A DNA stretch of 64,000 nucleotides from Prosopocoilus inquinatus (lineage: Eukaryota; Arthropoda; Insecta; Coleoptera; Lucanidae), in NCBI GenBank assembly GCA_036172665.1, contig CM069876.1:43059001-43123000 (forward strand). The letters run 5' to 3'. The position numbers were made by a program, and so were the translations under genes. Numbering within the stretch: position 1 is the first letter of the stretch; the number at the start of each line of letters is the position of its first letter. Under the pieces are notes generated by a model, which was given only the letters and a program-made list of their open reading frames with translations, was not told the origin of the DNA and searched no databases. Positions 38,301-47,300 of this stretch are shown here, in pieces.

Positions 38301-41300
38301 TTCTTTCTTCTTAGTCCTTTCGTAGAGAAAGTTTTCTTCAGGTTTTCTTGTTGAACATTTCATGGAAGTTTCAAGGGCAAAAGAGGTAGTGGCCAAGTTT
38401 GCCGCATCTTCGCCCCCCATCTTCTTCACCCTGATCTTCCACATTCAATTTTTACCTGAAAGACCTTTCTACTTCGTACGTTCTCATAAGAAATTTTTCT
38501 CAGTTCTTCTTGTTGAACGTTTCATGGAGGTTTCATGGGGAAGAGAGGTAATGGCCAAGTCTGCCGTGTCTTAGCCCCCATCTTCTTTACCCTCATCGTC
38601 CATATCCAATTTTTACCCTTAAAGGTCCTTTCTTCTTAGTCCTTTTGTTGAGAAAGTTTCTTCAGGTTTTCTTGTTGAAGATTTCATGGAAGTTTCAAGG
38701 GGAAGAGAGGTAGTGGCCAAGTTTGCCTCGTCTTCGCCTCTCATCTTCTTCACCCTCATTTTCCACATTCAATTTTTACCTGAAAGACCTTTCTACTTCG
38801 TTCGTTCTTAGAGGAGATTTTTCTCAGTTCTTCTTGTTGAAGGTTTCATGGAGGTTTCATGGGGATGAGAGGCAATGGACAAGTCTACCTTGTTTCCACC
38901 CCCCGTCTTTTCTCCCTCATCTTCCAAAACCAGTTTTCTTATCGGATTATTAATTTTCTAAACTCCTCATTCCGGAACGAGCTCGTTTATCAGGCGACTA
39001 AACTAGCACGCTATTTACATGTATGTATATGTAGCTACAATTAATTAATGATCTTTACGCGTTCGCCGGGCATGGAAACGACAAACGTTCGCTTCCTATG
39101 GGAAGTGTTCCATTCATCATCGCCGATTGAATCAGGTCTAAACTTGCGAGCCGGTTTCAAAATCGAACCGCGTTTCCCATGCGGGCGTTAAGACAAAACT
39201 GGAAGGCGGTTTCTGGGTTAGTCTCGTGTGGCGTTATGCTCATTAAAAGCTGAAAATAATGGGCGGCGGGAATCCCCCGCAGACCATTATAATAAATGTA
39301 ATAAACTGTTCGGTTAATGACTCTCGGAATCGTGCTATGGAAGAGAGAAATGTTATAATTGATGTGGGATACATGCATATTTACATATGTAAATGTGTAC
39401 AGTTTCCTTCACGTGAAATTGAACTTGACACTGAATGATTGTTTACTTATACATATACTTTACATACATAAGTACATATATGAATGGAGAATTTATTACT
39501 TGCCAATTAACAACTGAATATGAGAGAATCGGTTGTTAAATTAATTTACGATGAGTGTTAAATATTACAAAAAAGTATGTATATGTATACTGGTTGTTGA
39601 ATCAAATTGAGATCATGTGTATTGCCTAGGTTCTCATATTGCCAGAACGACCGGTATAATTTATTTTTTTAAAAACGCGTAAACTTAAATTTAAGATGCT
39701 GCAGATCAAAGAAGTGCAAGTTTTCCTTCGTTCTTCATTTTTAGTCGTCGTTTTTTTAATAATTTCGTGCAATTACGTGCACGCGCGACTTACTCTCTCA
39801 AAACGCAGGTTTTTATTACCTCAGTCATGATGGTGGTAAAAGTGGCCGAAATGTTACTTTAGAAAGTAAATCGTACCAGGGCTTCACTTCTTTGTACGTC
39901 GAACATCAGTGATTTGTTGTTATTAAAGATCTTAATCTCTCGTTAACGTAATTACACGCGAATAAAGTATTATTTTTATTCACGACCGGGAGGAGTAGAA
40001 AGCGACACAAGAAATAATATATTTCTCCCTGGGGAGTGAATTTTCATTATATTGTTACTTTGAAGGTGCGTTCAGCATTTTTTTAGTACTTTACAGTTCA
40101 GAAGAAAATTAATTAATTAATTAAAATTTAATTAATCGAGTTTTCATTCTTCCAGTAATAAACGTGAGTTTGTGTGGTCAAATGATGACTGCTAATCTCT
40201 CAAGTTAATTAAATTGGGAGAAGAGATATTCCAATTTATTAAAAACTGAAAGTCTGGATTCTTGTGATTCTTCTGCTCCCGGTCGTGAAAGAAATAGTAT
40301 ATACACCTTCATGATGGTGCAATTATAGCAAGAGGGCGGGGCCCAAGGGCCATAATCAACCTCCTATTAATGGGCATTTGCTTTTCAGATAGTGTTAACC
40401 CTTTTGTTAACGTTCACGTCGATAGAAGCGATTCCACCCCCAGGACACAAGGCAAAACCTCAAGAACCAGACGAAGTAAGTTGGCCAGCACAAAAGCGAA
40501 CGCAAAACTTCCTTCTTGAACCAATCATCGATTTGCATCACTTACCCAATGCCATCCTCGATTTCGTTTTGCCCCCTGCCCTCCCGCTCGCCCCAAAAAA
40601 AAGAAAGGTATTTAGGTAAATTAAATCGCGCTCTCGCAAAAGCGCGCAAAAACACCCGTCCGCAATCAGGACAGTTCCATTTTCATTTTGTAATAATCCC
40701 ATTTTATTCTACAATGCGCTCAAGCGTTTAACAACGCCAAGAAAGACAAAAAAAAAGGCCGCAACTCTTTTACGACCGTCGACAATCGACGGTTTACATA
40801 ACTCGCTGGAATTAAACGACCCATTCAAAAGATTCTATGCACTATACTATTATTACAATGAGCTGTTCCATTTCTTTTCCATGAAAGCATCCACCCAAGT
40901 ACGAGTATGGGTATAACATAGCCGACGAGAAAGGTCGAGGGCAAGGCAAGATGGAGACGCGAGATGGAATCTACGCGTTAGGAAGGTACGTACGTTTAAG
41001 CTATTTTAATTTATTAATCGAGCTGGGGACTTATGCTTTTGACCTTCATGGAATTTAAGTTAAGGGGGCGAGAAAGCCGAATCTAAATTTCTAAAGTGAA
41101 ACACCGCCAACCAGCCAACCAGCCAGCCACCGAGGAAGTTATTAAAACCAAATTGTTGCTCGACGTGAGCTTAATTGGTTCGGTAATGGTATGAAGAATG
41201 AAAGTGCTTCTCGTTTATGGGCAATAAAACGATTAAAGGCAATCATAATTTTCGTTCATGTATTCAGGTGGCTGTGGAATGTTCTAATTGGGGGGGAAAG

Positions 41301-44300
41301 GGGAAGAAAATGATCGAAACTCATTGAAAGTGTTCTTCAGCAAAATCTCTGTTGTACAAATAATGAAGTCTTCTCAAGACTTACGACATATACCCTCCAA
41401 ATGGTTTAAATTATAAAATTGTTGGAATTATACCTCCTCATAACCTTTTCCAGTTGAAGTTGCTAACAAAATCACGATGTGGGGCAAGTTTAAATGATTT
41501 AAGGCAAGTTCAAATTGTTTTAGGTAGGCTGAAATAATGATTTTGGGCAATAATTATTTAGGGCAAGTTCAATAAATAGTAAAGTCTCATCAGGACTTAC
41601 GACGTATGCCCTCTAAATGGTTTAATTTATGAAATGGTTGAAGTTATACCTCCTTATAACCTTCTCCAGTTAAAGTTGTTAACAAAATCATGATTTGGGG
41701 CAAGTTTAAATGATTTAGGGCAAGTTCAAATTGTTTTGGGAACGCTCAAATAATGATTTTGAGCAATAAGTATTTAGGGCAAGTTCAATAAATAGTAAAG
41801 TCTTATCAGGATTTACGATGTATGCCCTCCAAATGGTTTAAGTTATAAAATGGTTGAAATTATACCTCCTCATAACCTTTTCCAGTTGAAGTTGCTAACA
41901 AAATCACGATGTGGGGCAAGTTTAAATGATTTAGGGCAAGTTCAAATTGTTTTGGGTACGCTCAAATAATGATTTTGGGCAATAAGTATTTAGGGCAAGT
42001 TCAATAAATGGTAAAGTCTTATCAGGATTTACGACGTATGCCCTCCAAATGGTTTAAATTATAAAATGGTTGAAATTATATCTCCTCATAACCATTTCCA
42101 GTTGAAGTTATTAACAAAATCATGATTTGGGGCAAGTTTAAATGGTTTAGGGCAAGTTCAAATTGTTTTGGGTACGCTGAAATAATGATTTTGGGCAAGT
42201 TCAATAAATGGTAAAGTCTTATCAGGATTTACGACGTATGCCCTCCAAATGAAATGGTCGAAGTTATACCTCTTTATAACCTTCTCCAGTTAAAGTTGTT
42301 AACAAAATCATGATTTGGAGCAAGTTTAAATGATTTAAGGCAAGTTCAAATTGTTTTAGGTACGCTGAAATAATGATTTTGGGCAATAATTATTTAGGGC
42401 AAGTTCAATAAATAGTAAAGTCTCATCAGGACTTACAACGTATGCCCTCTAAATGGTTTAATTTATGAAATAGTTGAAGTTATACCTTCTAACCTTCTCC
42501 AGTTAAAGTTGTTAGCAAAATCATGATTTAGGGCAAGTTTAAATGATTTAGGGCAAGTTCAAATTGTTTTGGGCACGCTCAAGTAATGATTTTGAGCAAT
42601 AAGTATTTAGGGCAAGTTCAATAAATGGTAAAGTCTTATCAGGATTTACGACGTATGCCCTCCAAATGAAATGGTCGAAGTTATACCTCTTTATAACCTT
42701 CTCCAGTTAAAGTTGTTAACAAAATCATGATTTAGGGCAAGTTTAAATGATTTAGGGCAAGTTCAAATTGTTTTGGGCGCACTCAAATAATGATTTTGGG
42801 CAATAAGTATTTAGGGCAAGTTCAATAAATGGTAAAGTCTTATCAGGATTTACGACGAATGCCCTCTAAATGGTTTAATTTATGAAATGGTTGAAATTAT
42901 ACCTCCTAATAATCTTTTCCAGTTGAAGTTGTTAACAAAATCATGATTTGGGGCAAGTTTAAATGATTTAGGGCAAGTTTAAATTGTTTTGGGCGCACTC
43001 AAATAATGATTTTGGGCAATAAGTATTTAGGCCAAGTTCAATAAATAGTAAAGTCTTATCAGGACTTACGATGTATGCCCTCCAAATGGTTTAAATTATG
43101 AAATGGTTGAAATTATACCTCCTCATAACCTTTTTCGTTGAAGTTTTTAACAAAATCGTGATTTGGGGCAAGTTTAAATGATTTAGTGCAATTTCAAATT
43201 GTTTTGGGCGCACTCAAATAATGATTTTGGGTAATAATTATTTAGGGCAAGTTCAATAAATAGTAAAGTCTTATCAGGACTTACGACGTATGCCTTTCAA
43301 ATGGTTTAATTTATGAGATGGTTGAAGTTATAACCTTCTCCAGTTAAAGTTGTTAACAAAATCATGATTTGGGGCAAGTTTAAATGATTTAGGGCAAGTT
43401 CAAATTGTTTTGGGTACGCTGAAATAATGATTTTGGGCAATAAGTATTTAGGGCAAGTTCAATAAATGGTAAAGTCTGGTCAGGATTTACGATGTATGCC
43501 ATCCAAATGGTTTAATTTATGAAATGGTTGAAATTATACCTCCTCATAACCTTTTTCGTTGAAGTTTTTAACAAAATCATGATTTGGGGCAAGTTTAAAT
43601 GATTTAGGACAACTTCAAATTGTTTTGGGCGCACTCAAATAATGATTTTGGGTAATAATTATTTAGGGCAAGTTCAATAAATAGTAAAGTCTCATCAGGA
43701 CTTACGACGTATGCCCTCCAAATGGTTTAGTTTATGAAATAGTTGAAGTTACACCTCCTAATAATCTTTTCCAGTTGAAGTTATTAACAAAATCATGTTT
43801 TGGGGCAAGTTCAAATGGTTTTGGGCACGCTCAAGTAATGATTTTGGGCAATAATTGTTTACGGCAAGTTCAAAGTCTAACCTTCTCATAATATCGTTTA
43901 GAGAAGGCCAAGGTCATCTCTTTTTTTACTTCTTTGTAAAAGTAATCTTCTCTTAGTAAAAGATGTTAGGGACACCATCAAACAAAATCTATGAAAAGTC
44001 TTATCAGGACTTAAGACGCTGCCCTCCAGATGGTTTAAATTATAAAATTGGTTGACCTCTTAACACTAGGCTTTTCCTACTGATCCGATTTCCTTTTCTA
44101 GTTGAAGGTGTCAACAAAATCATGATTTGGGACAAGTTCAAATGATTTAGGGCAAACTCGAATGATTTTTGACAGGCTCAAATGATTTTGGGTAATAATT
44201 GTTTAGGGCAAGTTCCAAGTCTAATCTTCTCAGACCGTTTAGGGAAGGCCTACATCGTTTCTTTTTTTTACCTGCATGTAAAAGTATCTCTTATTGTTAG

Positions 44301-47300
44301 TTAAAATTGCTAGCGAAATCATGATCTGGGGCAAATTCAAAGATTTAAAATCTAACCTTCTCACATTCTTGAATGAGAGTGACCTTGATTCCTTCAAATT
44401 GCAGAATATGTTGAATCCGCCCGCCCCCTTTCAGGCAAATGTAATCTTCTCTTAGTCAAAGTTGTTAGCAACATCATAATTTGGGGCAAATTCAAATAAT
44501 TTTAGGTCGAGGTCTCGCATTATTTAAGGAGGGTGATATCTCTTCTTCAAATTACAGAATTGTTGTGAATAAATGGTTCTTTCAGATCCTATTCTGCCAA
44601 CTGGCTGTTCCAAAATGTTTCCTTTTTGTAGAAAAGATTGGGTTAAAAGGCTTTGACTTTGGCCCTTATTTTTTGTTGTGGTTGGTATTAGTTCCTTCAA
44701 GCTCTTTTGTGAAGAAGATTGCTACTTGCCTTTCTGCACATTAGAAACAACATCTTTGCCTTCATCTTTCCAATTTTGACCTCATGAATTTTTTAGGTAT
44801 TACGTGCAAGGAAGTGCCTCGAGCCAAAGCGTCGAGTACTTGGCCGACGACTGGGGATTTCACCCTTACGTCGAGTACAGCAGCACAGGCCCTCACAGCA
44901 GGACCATCACCCAGTTCGCCCTTGGGAAAGAAGCGGTGAAGGCCTTCAAAAATAACAACAAAGTGAGTACTTGCCCCAGACACCAAATCACCACCGCTCA
45001 AGGTTTAATTTCCAGGAGATTTTCGACCCTAAGATTCCTCTATCAGAAAGCGTCAAAAAATTACATGAGCCTGACGCACCCGCTCAAAATCAGCTGCCCG
45101 ATGCCCCCAGGAAGCATCGGCCTTCGGTTGTCGCTAGCGAAATCCGAGCACGAACTCACTATGCCAAAAACGATGGTGGTGTTCCTCAAGCTCGGGCTCA
45201 AACCCAAGAGCAGCAGCCTCAAGCACCGCAGCAGGTGGTTGTGATTCCAACGGCGACTTTACTGGGGACCCCCCAACCGAGCGAAATCGTCCTTATTCCT
45301 CAACCAACTCAGCAAAGTCTGCCCGTTAACGTGATGATTCTACCACCTCAACAAACATCCGAGGCCTATCAACAAGCCCAACCTCTTCAGAATCCGCCAA
45401 TAAACTTCTTGGTGCCCGTCGCTGACGTTGCCCAACCACCACAGGCTTTGCTTTTGCAAGATCTGCAGAATCAACCTCCCCAATACATCGGAAGGGGCGA
45501 GGAAGGTAATGACGACCAAAGAACTGGTGCAATCCCTAATTACCAGCAGCAAATAAATGTTGATTACCAACAGCAATCAGAACCCAAACTTTTGTTAACG
45601 CCATACGCGCAGAATTCGCAAGAAGGTGCTCAGGATTTCTATCAACAAGAGCAAGCGGAGTCAGATCGCTTAATCCAACAAGAAAACGTCGGTGCGCAAA
45701 ATGAAAACGATTTTGCGCTCTCGCATGCTGCTAATTCTAACAACACGCAAGTCCAAGGCGAAGCAAACCAAGAGCAAGGTCAAAGTGATTTGGCAGAGTT
45801 TCATGGTCGTGAGAACCAAGAGGTTTTGAACAACGAAAACTTGAGTTACGAAACGATTCCGCAGCCAGAGAAACTGATCGCGCCACAATCTCAAGAGGAA
45901 TACCACCAAAGCCAAGGGCAGTTTCACTCGGAGCAACAACAACAACAATTTTTGCAACAAAACTTGCCAATAAATAACCTGGAGGTGCAGACACAAGAAA
46001 ACGGGCAGTTTTTGCAGCAGGAACCGGTACCCATCAACCCAGGGGTGCAACAACAAGAAAACAGGCAAGTCCTGCAGCTGGAACCGGTACCCATTAACCT
46101 GGGGGTTCAAATGGTTAAAGAAGTCACGAAACAGCAATTGCTGGACAACGTGCAAGGCCAGGAAAAATTCCAAAGCGGGGGTTACCAACAGTTAGTCCAC
46201 GACGATAACTTGAAACTAGAACACCAGCAGCAATTGATTCAACAGTTTGACGTTGCCCAGACCAATCAAAATTCGGAGGGGCTTGGCGGTTTGATCATTA
46301 ACGTGCAAGATGAGCAAGTTGAGAACAGCAACAGGAAGACGAAGGTTTTGGACACGGATTCGATTTTAAACGTTCAAAATGGAACGAACACGATCACAAA
46401 TCAGGAAGGCCAAACGCAAGAAGACGGCTTCGTACATTTCCAGCAAGGGATTTATAACAGTCCAAGTATTTACCACAATCAAGAAGGTGAGCAAGGCAGT
46501 TATTTCCAAGGCGGCAATTCCAACCAGCAGTACCACCTTCAAAACCTTCCGCTGCAGATAGACGAAAGGAACGTTTTAAAGAACGTGCTGCTAACCCAAA
46601 AAAGCGCTTATTACGGTCAACCCCAAATTGTTGGCGAGTACACCGCTGAAAGAACTTCCACCGAAGCCGCCCCTTTATACCAGCAGCAGGGCAACGCCAA
46701 CCAAAACGTTTACGATGGTGCCTACAACGTTGAAAGTTTGGGGGGTTTTGGTTCGAAAGTAATTTCGAACCCCGAAAGCGATTATGACCGTTATGTAAAC
46801 ACGTACAGAGCGAGGCCGTCCAAGTTGATTGAAAGCACCAAGAATTTGGTGAACGGCATGGACGTTCTTTCCATCAACGAAGCAGTTGCTCAACAAAACT
46901 ATGACGAAGTTGAAAGCAGCACGGCGAAATCTGTAACCAACTCGATTGAACAAGACCTCGTGCTACCAGGCCAACCATCCCAACTAAGCGACGTGCATGT
47001 TGAGACCAGCGCGTCCACTTCTAATTACGAGCAGCATTCGAGTGTATCAAGCAGTACAACCACCTCACCTTTGATCTTCGTCGATAAAATAAACGAACCT
47101 GCCCCGTACGCCCTGAGCCTTCAGAACAACCCGATCGTCGTTGGGGATTATGAAGAAAACAACTTGAGGGCAGCCCAAAATCGAGAAGTCCAAGAAAAAC
47201 AGGAGTATTTCTCCACGACGCAAAGCACCATCGAAACGGTCGACTCGAACCAGAACGCCCAAACCACCGAGGCTACGGTTGTGGTCACTCCGAGACCAAC

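Larger units (their letters stand above)
32358..40388 (+). other. Intron 1 of the cuticular protein gene (about 8.0 kb)
   Basis: Bounded by CAG|gtgcgt and cttttcag|ATA in phase 0. It holds T-rich sequence (32.5-35.0 kb), two tandem blocks and one MITE near its 3' end. The ends depend on the exon 1 assignment. Confidence 0.5.

Noticed and set aside
37723..38574. Series of 60-160-codon frames that look like repeated protein domains
   Set aside because: The 163-bp unit is not a multiple of three, frames shift from unit to unit, and stops occur at unit boundaries.
40476..40619. Continuation of the exon 2 frame past 40475
   Set aside because: The perfect gaa|gtaagt donor and the R&R domain starting at 40888 show that this is intron.
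44971..45015. The first 15 codons (MPQTPNHHRSRFNFQ) of the long 3' open frame as a true start
   Set aside because: These bases are the 53-nt intron. Splicing 44962 to 45016 links the frame to the R&R domain in exon 4.
45670..46188. A 172-codon open frame on the minus strand
   Set aside because: Opposite the Gln-rich exon. CAA/CAG codons read backwards give Leu/Val-rich sequence, as seen, with no independent evidence.
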